Of a stretch of DNA of 10,089 bases, positions 1 through 6,984 are shown one piece after another. Source of the DNA: Gammaproteobacteria bacterium (lineage in GTDB: Bacteria > Pseudomonadota > Gammaproteobacteria > Enterobacterales > Psychrobiaceae); NCBI GenBank assembly GCA_013214885.1, contig JABSRS010000094.1:1-10089 (forward strand), written 5' to 3'. The stretch's first letter is position 1, and each line of letters starts with the position of its first letter. A model generated the notes under the pieces. It was given only the letters and a program-made list of their open reading frames with translations, was not told the origin of the DNA and made no database searches. The position numbers and the translations under genes were made by a program.

Positions 1-30
1 GAGTTCCGATTACTCGGAACTCCTTTTCTT
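1..30. terminator. Rho-independent terminator downstream of typA
   Basis: An 8-bp perfect stem (arms at 1-8 and 15-22, loop of 6 bases) is followed on the plus strand by a T-rich run (CTTTTCTT, 23-30). In this direction it would stop a plus-strand gene outside the window. It also lies 27 bases past the typA stop codon, with A-rich bases on that side, so it may serve both converging genes. The minus-strand T tract would lie outside the window and cannot be judged. Confidence 0.7.
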
Positions 31-49
31 GTCAACTAAATAGAGTTAT

Positions 50-1888
50 CTATTTTGGTCCGCCGCGATTTGCGCGTTTACGTTCGTTTTCAGAAAGAAG
101 TCTCTTACGAATACGAATGCTTTTTGGTGTTACTTCAACCAACTCGTCATCATCGATAAACTCTAGCGCTTGCTCTAGGGTGTAGATGAATGGCGTAGTA
201 AGTACTTGTGCTTCATCAGTACATGATGAACGAACGTTAGTTAACTGCTTGCCCTTAAGAGCGGTAACAGTTAAATCGTTGTCACGGCTGTGAATACCTA
301 AGATTTGACCTTCGTAAACTTCTTCAGCATGCTGAGTAAATAAACGACCACGTTGCTGTAAGTTAAACAATGAGTAAGTTAATGCTTTACCAGTAGCGTT
401 TGAAATCAATACACCGTTAGAGCGTTGACCGATATTGCCGCCTTTGTGCGCTGCATATTCTTCAAACGTATGGTAAATCAGACCAGAACCAGAAGTCATT
501 GACATGAATTCAGTTTGGAAACCGATAAGACCACGTGAAGGCATATCGAAATCGATACGAACACGGCCTTTACCGTCTAACTGCATGTCATACATTACAG
601 CTTTACGGATACCAAGTTTTTCCATTACTGTGCCTTGATGTTGTTCTTCAACATCAACAGTAACTTTTTCCATTGGCTCCATTAGTACGCCATCAACGTG
701 TTTGAGGATAACTTCAGGACGAGAAATCGCCATTTCGAAACCTTCACGACGCATGGTTTCGATTAAGATACCTAGGTGAAGTTCGCCACGACCCGATACT
801 TTAAACTTATCCGAGTCAGAACCTGCTTCAACGCGTAATGCAACGTTATGAATAAGCTCTTGTTGTAAACGCTCTGCAATGTTACGAGAAGTAACAAATT
901 TACCTTCTTTACCAGCAAACGGAGAGTTGTTTACTTGGAAAGTCATGGTTACAGTTGGTTCATCAACGCTCAACAATGGTAATGGCTCAACACAATCAAC
1001 GGCACAAATTGTGTCAGAGATTTTTAATTCGCCAAGGCCAGTGATTGCAACTAAGTTACCCGCACAAGCTTCGTCCATTTCGTGACGATCTAAGCCTAGG
1101 TAACCCAATACAGTACCGACTTTAGCTTTACGAGTAGAACCGTCAGCCATTGAAACAACAACTTGCTGGTTAGGAACAACTTTACCACGGGTGATACGAC
1201 CCACGCCGATAACGCCAACGTAAGAGTTGTAATCTAGCTGTGAAATTTGAACCTGTAATGCGCCTTCGGCGTCACCATCTGGAGCTTCAACATTATCAAC
1301 GATAGCTTGGAACAATGGTTCCATGTTGTCCGACTCAACGTCTAAGTCCATAGTCGCCCAACCGTTTAATGCAGAAGCATAAACAGTGGTGAAATCTAGT
1401 TGTTCATCAGTCGCGCCTAAGTTATCGAACAAATCAAAGATTTGATCCATAACCCAATCAGGACGAGCACCTGGACGGTCAATCTTGTTAATTACAACGA
1501 TTGGCTTAAGGCCTTGAGCAAATGCTTTTTGCGTTACGAAACGTGTTTGAGGCATTGGGCCGTCAACAGCGTCAACTAGTAGTAAAACTGAGTCAACCAT
1601 TGACATGATACGTTCAACTTCACCACCGAAATCGGCGTGACCAGGAGTATCAACGATGTTGATGCGGTGATCATTCCAGTTAATCGCAGTTGGTTTTGCA
1701 AGGATGGTAATACCACGTTCTTTTTCAAGATCGTTCGAATCCATTACACGTTCTTCAGCTTCGCCGCGGGTTTCAACCGTACCAGATTGCGATAACAATT
1801 TATCAACCAATGTTGTCTTACCATGGTCAACGTGAGCAATGATTGCAATGTTACGCAACTTGCTGATATCAGTAATATTATATGACAT
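50..1888 (-). CDS. typA: TypA/BipA ribosome-associated translational GTPase
   Basis: This is a 612-residue protein, close to the 607 residues of E. coli BipA. It belongs to the EF-G/LepA family, binds the ribosome and is needed for 50S assembly and growth at low temperature and under stress. The GTPase motifs are intact: P-loop AHVDHGKT (18-25), switch I ERGITI (57-62), DTPG (80-83) and NKID (134-137). The BipA-type regions follow, with SGRGELHLGILIE, the PSRGLIGF segment and the basic C-terminal end RIRKR...RANRGGPK. The start codon is preceded by AGGCGAG with 5 bases of spacing, which supports this ATG. The gene is transcribed away from glnA as a single unit. Its leader can fold so that the ribosome binding site is paired (see 1896-1956). 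Nothing is truncated. Confidence 0.97.
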   Translation of the reverse strand: MSYNITDISKLRNIAIIAHVDHGKTTLVDKLLSQSGTVETRGEAEERVMDSNDLEKERGITILAKPTAINWNDHRINIVDTPGHADFGGEVERIMSMVDSVLLLVDAVDGPMPQTRFVTQKAFAQGLKPIVVINKIDRPGARPDWVMDQIFDLFDNLGATDEQLDFTTVYASALNGWATMDLDVESDNMEPLFQAIVDNVEAPDGDAEGALQVQISQLDYNSYVGVIGVGRITRGKVVPNQQVVVSMADGSTRKAKVGTVLGYLGLDRHEMDEACAGNLVAITGLGELKISDTICAVDCVEPLPLLSVDEPTVTMTFQVNNSPFAGKEGKFVTSRNIAERLQQELIHNVALRVEAGSDSDKFKVSGRGELHLGILIETMRREGFEMAISRPEVILKHVDGVLMEPMEKVTVDVEEQHQGTVMEKLGIRKAVMYDMQLDGKGRVRIDFDMPSRGLIGFQTEFMSMTSGSGLIYHTFEEYAAHKGGNIGQRSNGVLISNATGKALTYSLFNLQQRGRLFTQHAEEVYEGQILGIHSRDNDLTVTALKGKQLTNVRSSCTDEAQVLTTPFIYTLEQALEFIDDDELVEVTPKSIRIRKRLLSENERKRANRGGPK

Positions 1889-1895
1889 TATATCT

Positions 1896-1956
1896 CGCCT
1901 AAAAGGAACAACTACTAACAGCAGTAATTATTCGGGGGGTGACTAAATTTTAGGCG
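1896..1956 (-). promoter_or_regulatory. typA leader stem pairing the Shine-Dalgarno sequence
   Basis: On the minus strand the leader contains CGCCTAAAA (complement of 1948-1956) and, 43 bases later, its exact complement TTTTAGGCG (complement of 1896-1904). The second arm includes AGGCG of the typA ribosome binding site. A 9-bp stem would therefore occlude ribosome loading on typA. The repeat is seen directly; any regulatory role is inferred. Confidence 0.5.
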
Positions 1957-1960
1957 ACAA

Positions 1961-1966
1961 ATTCTA
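1961..1966 (-). promoter_or_regulatory. Candidate -10 element of the typA promoter
   Basis: TAGAAT (complement of 1961-1966) matches the sigma-70 -10 consensus at five of six positions. No good -35 element lies at the usual distance upstream. A start about 7 bases downstream would begin the transcript near 1953-1956, right at the CGCC arm of the leader stem. Tentative. Confidence 0.3.
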
Positions 1967-2020
1967 CAGGCTTGTGGGGGTAAAAGCTATCTATTTAATG
2001 CGCTAAGTCAAATCAATTTC

Positions 2021-2078
2021 TAGTTTAAGTAAAATATCAGAACTACCGCACATTAGACTGTAAATTTTACTTAAATTA
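2021..2078. repeat. AT-rich inverted repeat between typA and glnA
   Basis: Arms at 2021-2035 and 2064-2078 are complementary over 15 positions, with 12 consecutive perfect pairs (TTTAAGTAAAAT against ATTTTACTTAAA), then one G-T pair and two more matches. The arms are separated by 28 bases. No T tract follows, so it is not a simple terminator. It may be a protein-binding dyad upstream of the NtrC sites; function unknown. Confidence 0.6.
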
Positions 2079-2101
2079 CTGGATGCTCAAACACTTAAAA
2101 C

Positions 2102-2116
2102 GCACCAAATATGTGC
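2102..2116 (+). promoter_or_regulatory. NtrC-binding site (distal) upstream of glnA
   Basis: GCACCAAATATGTGC has one perfect NtrC half-site (GCACCA) and a weaker right half. Its centre at 2109 is about 119 bases before the start predicted from the sigma-54 promoter, in the range of the E. coli glnA enhancers. With the site at 2124-2138 it forms a pair centred 22 bp apart, about two helical turns. Assignment rests on motif resemblance and on the ntrC gene nearby. Confidence 0.7.
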
Positions 2117-2123
2117 AATCGTT

Positions 2124-2138
2124 AGATCAATTTGGTGC
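2124..2138 (+). promoter_or_regulatory. NtrC-binding site (proximal) upstream of glnA
   Basis: AGATCAATTTGGTGC has a perfect right half (TTGGTGC) and a degenerate left half. Its strong half is oriented opposite to that of the distal site, so 2101-2110 (CGCACCAAAT) and 2130-2139 (ATTTGGTGCG) form a perfect 10-bp inverted repeat across both sites. The centre is about 97 bases before the predicted start. Confidence 0.65.
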
Positions 2139-2159
2139 GCCGAGTGTTTTAAATAATAT
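2132..2159 (+). promoter_or_regulatory. Possible weak sigma-70 promoter of glnA overlapping an NtrC site
   Basis: TTGGTG (2132-2137) and TAATAT (2154-2159) are 16 bases apart and loosely resemble -35 and -10 elements. The -35 would lie inside the proximal NtrC site, as at E. coli glnAp1, which NtrC represses. The matches are poor, so this is only a suggestion by analogy. Confidence 0.2.
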
Positions 2160-2201
2160 ACCTCAACTTAACACCACTTAAATTTCAATGAGTTATCCAT
2201 G

Positions 2202-2217
2202 TGGCACGTTTTTAGCA
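2202..2217 (+). promoter_or_regulatory. Sigma-54 (-24/-12) promoter of glnA
   Basis: TGGCACG at 2202-2208, a 4-base spacer, then TAGCA at 2213-2217 matches the sigma-54 consensus TGGCACG-N4-TTGCA with one mismatch and exact GG-to-GC spacing. Transcription should start near 2228, giving a leader of about 40 bases. The glnA Shine-Dalgarno AAGGA (2255-2259) is 8 bases from the ATG. This is the expected NtrC-activated, nitrogen-limitation promoter. Confidence 0.85.
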
Positions 2218-2267
2218 ATATAAAATCAACAAAGATTGAATAAAATTAATTTTGAAGGATATATCAA

Positions 2268-3677
2268 ATGTCAGTAGAAAATGTTTTTGAGCTAATTAAA
2301 GAAAATGACGTTAAGTTTATCGATTTGCGCTTTACCGACACTAAAGGTAAAGAACAGCATTTTAGTATTCCTTCACATCAAATCGACGAAGATTTTTTTG
2401 AAGATGGAAAAATGTTCGATGGTTCATCTATTGCGGGTTGGAAATCAATTCACAATTCTGACATGGTGATGATGCCTGATCCTTCAACTGCAGTATTAGA
2501 CCCTTTCACAGCCGTTCCAACACTTAATATTCGTTGTGACATTTTAGAACCAGACACGATGCAAGGCTACGACCGTGACCCTCGTTCAGTTGCTAAACGC
2601 GCTGAAGACTACATGCGTAGTGCTGGTTTCGCCGATAATGTTTTATTTGGTCCTTAGCCAGAGTTCTTCTTGTTTGTCGATGTTCGTTACAAAAATGACA
2701 TGAATGGTGCCTCTTACTCTATCGATGACAAAGAAGCTGCTTGGAATTCAAACACTGAGTATGAAGAAGGCAATACAGGTCACCGTCCAGGTATTAAAGG
2801 TGGTTACTTCCCTGTTGCTCCAATCGATTCGGCGCAAGACATTCGTAGCGCCATGTGTTTAATCATGGATCAGATGGGTCTGGTTGTTGAGGCACATCAC
2901 CACGAAGTTGCAACGGCCGGTCAAAATGAGATCGCTTGTCGCTTTAATACCATTGTTGCTAAAGCAGATGAAATTCAAATTTATAAGTATGTTGTTCACA
3001 ACGTTGCGCATGAATTTGGCAAAACGGCAACCTTTATGCCTAAGCCTCTAGTGGGTGATAATGGTTCTGGTATGCATTGCCACATGTCATTAGCTAAAGA
3101 TGGTGAAAACCTGTTTGCTGGTGATAAGTACGGCGGCCTATCTGAAATGGCACTTTATTACATCGGTGGTGTTATTAAGCACGCTCGCGCGCTTAATGCC
3201 TTTACTAACGCTTCTACTAACTCTTACAAGCGTTTGGTCCCTGGCTTCGAAGCTCCTGTCATGCTAGCTTATTCAGCACGTAACCGTAGTGCATCGATTC
3301 GTATCCCAGTAGTTCCTTCGCCAAAAGCTCGTCGTATCGAAGTTCGCTTCCCTGATCCAACGGCTAACCCATACTTGTCATTCGCAGCACTGTTAATGGC
3401 TGGCCTTGACGGGATTAAAAACAAGATCCACCCTGGTGACCCAATGGATAAAGATCTATATGACCTTCCTCCAGAAGAAGCAGCTGAAATCCCAACAGTT
3501 GCCGAGTCATTCGACCAAGCATTAAAAGCACTTGATGCCGATCGTGAATTCTTAACCGTTGGCGGCGTATTCTCTAATGATTCAATTGATGCTTACATTA
3601 AATTGAAGAGTCAAGAAGTTGAACGTTTGAATATGGCTGTACACCCAGTCGAATTCGAAATGTATTACAGCGTTTAA
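2268..3677 (+). pseudogene. glnA: Glutamine synthetase type I, interrupted by an in-frame amber codon
   Basis: GlnA condenses glutamate and ammonia with ATP to glutamine, as a cytoplasmic dodecamer. The reading frame is 470 codons including the stop, the same 469-residue length as E. coli GlnA, and is colinear with it throughout. Recognisable parts are the N-terminal beta-grasp with [22 protein letters not shown], the ATP-site region [25 protein letters not shown], and the adenylylation tyrosine at codon 398 in DLYDLPPEE. Codon 130 (2655-2657) is TAG where the family has Glu in FGPEPEFF. That Glu is a metal ligand of the n2 site (E129 in mature numbering). A single G-to-T change from GAG would explain it. 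As written, translation yields a 129-residue N-terminal fragment. No other decay is visible, so a sequence error or very recent mutation is more likely than an old pseudogene. Identity of the gene is certain; its functional state is not. Confidence 0.93.
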
Positions 3678-3694
3678 TCACGGTAATACCATTG

Positions 3695-3728
3695 AAAAAG
3701 GCTCGCATTAGCGAGCCTTTTTTGTTTT
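3695..3728 (+). terminator. Rho-independent terminator of glnA
   Basis: The stem GGCTCGC (3700-3706) and GCGAGCC (3711-3717) has an ATTA loop, preceded by five A's and followed by TTTTTTG and more T's. It starts 17 bases past the glnA stop and separates glnA from the downstream nitrogen-regulation genes, which therefore need their own promoters. Confidence 0.95.
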
Positions 3729-3808
3729 TAACCCCATAGCTTGCATACCGCTAAATTTCAGGTAATAGTTAGACTGATACCTTAAAAAATAGTTGGGTGA
3801 AATTGATC

Positions 3809-4333
3809 ATGAAAACAGCAACATTAACGATGATTACGATGTTTTTTGTCAGCTTGCTAATAAATTTGGAGGCTGGCACTGTTTATAAAAAAATAAACAA
3901 AGATGGTAGCGTTGCTTATTCAGATCAGCCTTTTACTGGTGCTCAACAAATTGAAATGAAAGCCAGTTCTCAAACTCAACTACCAGCCGTTGCGATCTCT
4001 CCTTTATTTAAACTCAATAAAAAGCGGACAGAAGCCAAGTCTAATTTTAACATCGTCATTGCATCGCCCCAGCCTCAACAGGCTATTCGCAGTAATAACG
4101 GCGAACTCACCATTGTGGTGCAAACAACGCCTCAGCTCAGCTCAAAATATAAAGTGCAACTACTGGTCAATAATTTCGCTTACGGAGAACCTCGCCAACA
4201 GACTGTTTTTACAGTGAAAAATATAAATCGCGGCGAAGTATTAATAAAAGCACACCTAGTCACTAAAAATGGCAACATTCTTGCATCTACTTCAGAAACT
4301 ATTGTTTATTTGCATCGTGCAATCGCTAGGTAG
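3809..4333 (+). CDS. Exported DUF4124 domain protein
   Basis: This is a protein of about 174 residues. The N-terminus has a basic start and a hydrophobic stretch (MKTATLTMITMFFVSLLI), with likely signal cleavage after LEA, so it should be periplasmic or lipid-free secreted. The DUF4124 signature follows directly: GTVYKKINKDGSVAYSDQP, with the typical K-x-x-x-x-G-x-x-x-Y-S-D-x-P pattern. The C-terminal part (about residue 80 onward) resembles a beta-sandwich, Ig-like module. The ATG at 3809 is preferred because GGTGA lies 8 bases upstream. An in-frame GTG at 3797 would add four residues but has no ribosome binding site and overlaps that signal. The gene sits between glnA and glnL on the same strand, flanked by a terminator and a promoter, so it is probably its own unit. 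The domain's molecular role is unknown. Confidence 0.85.
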   Translation: MKTATLTMITMFFVSLLINLEAGTVYKKINKDGSVAYSDQPFTGAQQIEMKASSQTQLPAVAISPLFKLNKKRTEAKSNFNIVIASPQPQQAIRSNNGELTIVVQTTPQLSSKYKVQLLVNNFAYGEPRQQTVFTVKNINRGEVLIKAHLVTKNGNILASTSETIVYLHRAIAR

Positions 4334-4386
4334 GTAATTAGCTAAATTATTCACCAATATATATTGTTCAATGCGATAGCAAACCT

Positions 4387-4418
4387 TTGACGCACCAACT
4401 TGGTGCACGTGATACTAT
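4387..4418 (+). promoter_or_regulatory. Sigma-70 promoter of glnLG with an internal NtrC operator
   Basis: TTGACG (4387-4392) and GATACT (4411-4416), 18 bases apart, form a plausible sigma-70 promoter upstream of glnL. A TG at 4410-4411 could alternatively act as an extended -10 with TACTAT (4413-4418). No -24/-12 element was found here. An NtrC palindrome fills the spacer. Confidence 0.6.
4392..4406 (+). promoter_or_regulatory. NtrC operator in the glnL promoter
   Basis: GCACCAACTTGGTGC is a perfect 7+1+7 palindrome and closely matches known NtrC sites such as those of E. coli glnA and glnL. Its position between the -35 and -10 elements means bound NtrC should block RNA polymerase, giving negative autoregulation. 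This is the best NtrC site in the window. Confidence 0.88.
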
Positions 4419-4435
4419 GAGGAATAGTACTGTCG

Positions 4436-5509
4436 ATGGATCAATTAATGCCACAACATATTCACCACGAACTTATTGACCAATTAGTCACCAGCATTCT
4501 CGTGGTTAATGGTTCTCTAAGCGTATGCTTTGCCAACGCTGCTGCTGAGCAGCTATTTCAGCAAAGTAATAAACGAATGGGGGGGATGCCACTGGCTGAC
4601 TTGTATTTCCACCTCAGCTCTGGTCAATCACTACTCGAACAGGCATTAGAAAGTCAGCAAAGCTTTACCGACAACCTCGCTTGTCTTACCTTGTTAGATC
4701 GCCACGTTATCACGATTGATTTGTGTGCCAGTCCGATTTTGTGGCAAGGCCAGGCCTGTTTGCTATTAGAAATCCGCCAAGTCGACCAACAGCAACGAAT
4801 TTCGGCTGAAATGCAGCAACGCACTCAGCAGCAACTGGCCAAGGATTTGGTTAAAGGGCTAGCTCACGAGATCAAAAACCCCCTCGGTGGACTGCGCGGT
4901 GCAGCACAGTTGTTACACCGTCAATTACCTGAGGAGTCAAAGGAATACACTCAGATGATTATCGAACAAGCTGACCGGCTCAATAACCTGGTCGAGCGAA
5001 TGCTTGGTCCCAATAAACAACAGTCTCATACCAAGCATAATATTCATCAACTACTCGAAAAAACTCTCCAGTTAATCTCTTTTGAGCTTTCTCCCGATAT
5101 TGATGTTGAGCGTGATTATGATCCGAGTATTCCCGATATCACCATCGATCCAGAACAAATCCAACAGGCGTTACTCAATATTATTCAGAATGCGATTCAA
5201 GCACTTAATGGCCAAGGAAAACTTAAAATAGCGACTCGGATCAGCAATCAAGTAACTATCAATGGCATCAGACACAAGATGGCTCTTGAAATTAAAATTT
5301 CTGATAATGGTCCAGGCATCCCGAGCGAATTAACTCAGACTCTGTTTTACCCAATGGTGACAGGCAGAGCTGATGGTACCGGCCTTGGCTTATCGATTGC
5401 TCAAACATTAATTCAGCAACACCATGGTCGAATTGATTTTATAAGCCACCCAGGTAATACCGAATTTACCGTGACCATTCCAGTACAACAAACACCGGAG
5501 ATATTATGA
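4436..5509 (+). CDS. glnL: Nitrogen regulation sensor histidine kinase NtrB (NRII)
   Basis: This is a 357-residue cytoplasmic kinase/phosphatase (E. coli NtrB has 349) that phosphorylates NtrC under nitrogen limitation and dephosphorylates it when PII signals sufficiency. There are no membrane segments. An N-terminal PAS-like sensor domain (about 10-120) starts ELIDQLVTSILVVNG. The H-box LAHEIKNPLGGLRGAAQLL has the phospho-acceptor at His144. The ATPase domain shows the N-box NIIQNAIQAL (249-257), G1 DNGPGI (290-295), LFYPMVTGR and G2 GTGLGLS (314-320), all typical of NtrB. TGAGGA lies 12 bases before the chosen ATG, a slightly long spacing; a second ATG at 4448 is less well placed. The stop overlaps the glnG start by 4 bases (ATGA), indicating translational coupling. 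Confidence 0.96.
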   Translation: MDQLMPQHIHHELIDQLVTSILVVNGSLSVCFANAAAEQLFQQSNKRMGGMPLADLYFHLSSGQSLLEQALESQQSFTDNLACLTLLDRHVITIDLCASPILWQGQACLLLEIRQVDQQQRISAEMQQRTQQQLAKDLVKGLAHEIKNPLGGLRGAAQLLHRQLPEESKEYTQMIIEQADRLNNLVERMLGPNKQQSHTKHNIHQLLEKTLQLISFELSPDIDVERDYDPSIPDITIDPEQIQQALLNIIQNAIQALNGQGKLKIATRISNQVTINGIRHKMALEIKISDNGPGIPSELTQTLFYPMVTGRADGTGLGLSIAQTLIQQHHGRIDFISHPGNTEFTVTIPVQQTPEIL

Positions 5510-6909
5510 CTGAACAAGTATGGGTTTTAGACGATGATAGCTCTATAAGATGGGTACTTGAAAAGGCCTTAGATTCCGCTAAACTTACCAATGCTAGCTT
5601 TGCTGCTGCCGAGAGCTTATGGCAGGCTCTGCAGCATGAGCAACCTAGTGTGGTTGTCTCAGATGTTAGAATGCCTGAAACAGATGGCATGGTACTGTTA
5701 CAGCGGATGCAACAACACTATCCTGACATTCCTGTCATTATAATAACCGCCCATTCTGATTTGGACAGCGCAGTTAGCGCATACCAAAGTGGTGCATTTG
5801 AATATCTGCCAAAACCTTTTGATATCGATGAGGCCATTAGCCTGATCCAGCGCGCTATCGATCACAGCAACGAACAGCGCCGCCGCAGTAAAAAAGTCAA
5901 AATTGTCACCTCTGAAACTCCTGAGATCATCGGCGAAGCACCAGCAATGCAAGAAGTTTTTAGGGCAATAGGCCGACTATCATCCTCTAGTATCAGTGTA
6001 TTAATTAATGGCCAGTCTGGTACCGGTAAAGAGTTAGTCGCCAAAGCATTGCACAAACATAGCCCCCGCAAAGAACAAAACTTTATTGCGCTTAATATGG
6101 CAGCCATCCCGAAAGATCTTATTGAATCCGAATTATTTGGCCATGAGAAAGGCGCATTCACTGGTGCTAATAGTATCCGACAAGGACGATTCGAGCAGGC
6201 CAATGGCGGCACGTTGTTTCTTGATGAAATAGGTGACATGCCACTTGATGTTCAAACGCGTTTATTGCGGGTTTTAGCCGACGGTCAGTTTTATCGGGTC
6301 GGCGGGCATCAACCAGTTACCGTTGACGTCAGGATTATTGCCGCAACGCACCAAAACTTAGAGCAACAAGTGAATAATGGCCAATTTCGCGAAGATTTGT
6401 TTCACCGCCTCAATGTCATTCGAATCCACATTCCCAGCTTAAGCGAGCGCCGAGAAGACATTCCCGTGCTAACTCGGCATTTTTTAGGGCAAGCAGCAAC
6501 CGAGCTCAATGTTGAAGCTAAAAAATTAAGTAAGGACGCCGAATTATTTCTGAGCCAATTACCTTGGCCTGGCAATGTCAGACAATTGGAAAATTGTTGT
6601 CGTTGGTTAACCGTGATGGCGTCTGGTCAAGAAGTTTTGGTCTCTGACTTACCTCCAGAATTTATCGATACATCAACCCAAATAGCCCCAACAGATGATT
6701 GGGTGCAAGCCCTAAAGGCATGGTGTAATAAACAGCTAAGTGAAGGCAATGAAGCCATATTAGAGCAGGCTTTGCCAGCATTTGAGCGAGCGGTGATTGA
6801 TTGTGCCTTGTTGAGTACGGCGGGACATAAGCAACTGGCAGCCAAAAAATTAGGCTGGGGTAGAAATACCCTGACCCGGAAGTTGAAAGACCTTGATATT
6901 AACCCGTGA
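5506..6909 (+). CDS. glnG: Nitrogen regulation response regulator NtrC (NRI), sigma-54 activator
   Basis: The 467 residues match E. coli NtrC (469). Phosphorylated NtrC binds enhancers and remodels sigma-54 polymerase at nitrogen promoters such as that of glnA. The receiver domain (1-120) has Asp53 as phospho-acceptor in SDVRMPETDG, and Lys103 in LPKPFD. The AAA+ domain (about 140-380) has Walker A GQSGTGKE (169-176), the sigma-54 contact loop GAFTGA (216-221), Walker B GGTLFLDE (234-241) and the RREDIPVL and WPGNVRQLEN motifs. The C-terminal Fis-type helix-turn-helix is FERAVIDCALLSTAGHKQLA through RNTLTRKLKDL (427-463). GGAG sits 5 bases before the ATG. All catalytic residues are present. 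Confidence 0.97.
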   Translation: MTEQVWVLDDDSSIRWVLEKALDSAKLTNASFAAAESLWQALQHEQPSVVVSDVRMPETDGMVLLQRMQQHYPDIPVIIITAHSDLDSAVSAYQSGAFEYLPKPFDIDEAISLIQRAIDHSNEQRRRSKKVKIVTSETPEIIGEAPAMQEVFRAIGRLSSSSISVLINGQSGTGKELVAKALHKHSPRKEQNFIALNMAAIPKDLIESELFGHEKGAFTGANSIRQGRFEQANGGTLFLDEIGDMPLDVQTRLLRVLADGQFYRVGGHQPVTVDVRIIAATHQNLEQQVNNGQFREDLFHRLNVIRIHIPSLSERREDIPVLTRHFLGQAATELNVEAKKLSKDAELFLSQLPWPGNVRQLENCCRWLTVMASGQEVLVSDLPPEFIDTSTQIAPTDDWVQALKAWCNKQLSEGNEAILEQALPAFERAVIDCALLSTAGHKQLAAKKLGWGRNTLTRKLKDLDINP

Positions 6910-6934
6910 TCATTAACAATCTAGGGTTAAAATT

Positions 6935-6965
6935 AAAAGCCGCTTGATAGTATCAAGCGGCTTTT
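6935..6965. terminator. Bidirectional terminator between glnG and the spy/cpxP-like gene
   Basis: Perfectly complementary 15-base arms (6935-6949 and 6951-6965) carry a GC-rich core GCCGCTTG, four A's on one side and four T's on the other. The minus strand continues TTTTAATTTT. It lies 26 bases past the glnG stop and 20 bases past the stop of the convergent gene, so it can end transcripts from both sides. Confidence 0.92.
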
Positions 6966-6984
6966 GACTCAGGCTAACTCGACA

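Noticed and set aside
879..1085. Plus-strand ORF inside typA
   Set aside because: It is antisense to conserved TypA sequence and has no domain or start signal.
2655..2657. Selenocysteine- or pyrrolysine-type recoding at the glnA TAG
   Set aside because: Selenocysteine uses TGA. Pyrrolysine in place of a metal-binding Glu has no precedent I know of, and no Pyl genes are in view; kept only as a remote alternative.
2670..3677. TTG-initiated ORF as an independent C-terminal glutamine synthetase gene
   Set aside because: It is the same frame as the upstream glnA part, only four codons after the TAG. The TTG has no ribosome binding site and lies within a conserved beta-strand, so it is not a genuine second gene.
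3797..3808. GTG start for the DUF4124 protein
   Set aside because: No ribosome binding site precedes it, while GGTGA overlapping it is well spaced for the ATG at 3809.
4334..4435. Sigma-54 promoter upstream of glnL
   Set aside because: No GG/GC pair with the fixed -24/-12 spacing is present; a sigma-70 pair fits better.
5466..6845. Minus-strand ORFs inside glnL/glnG
   Set aside because: They are antisense shadows of strongly conserved NtrB/NtrC coding sequence, with no ribosome sites or recognisable domains.
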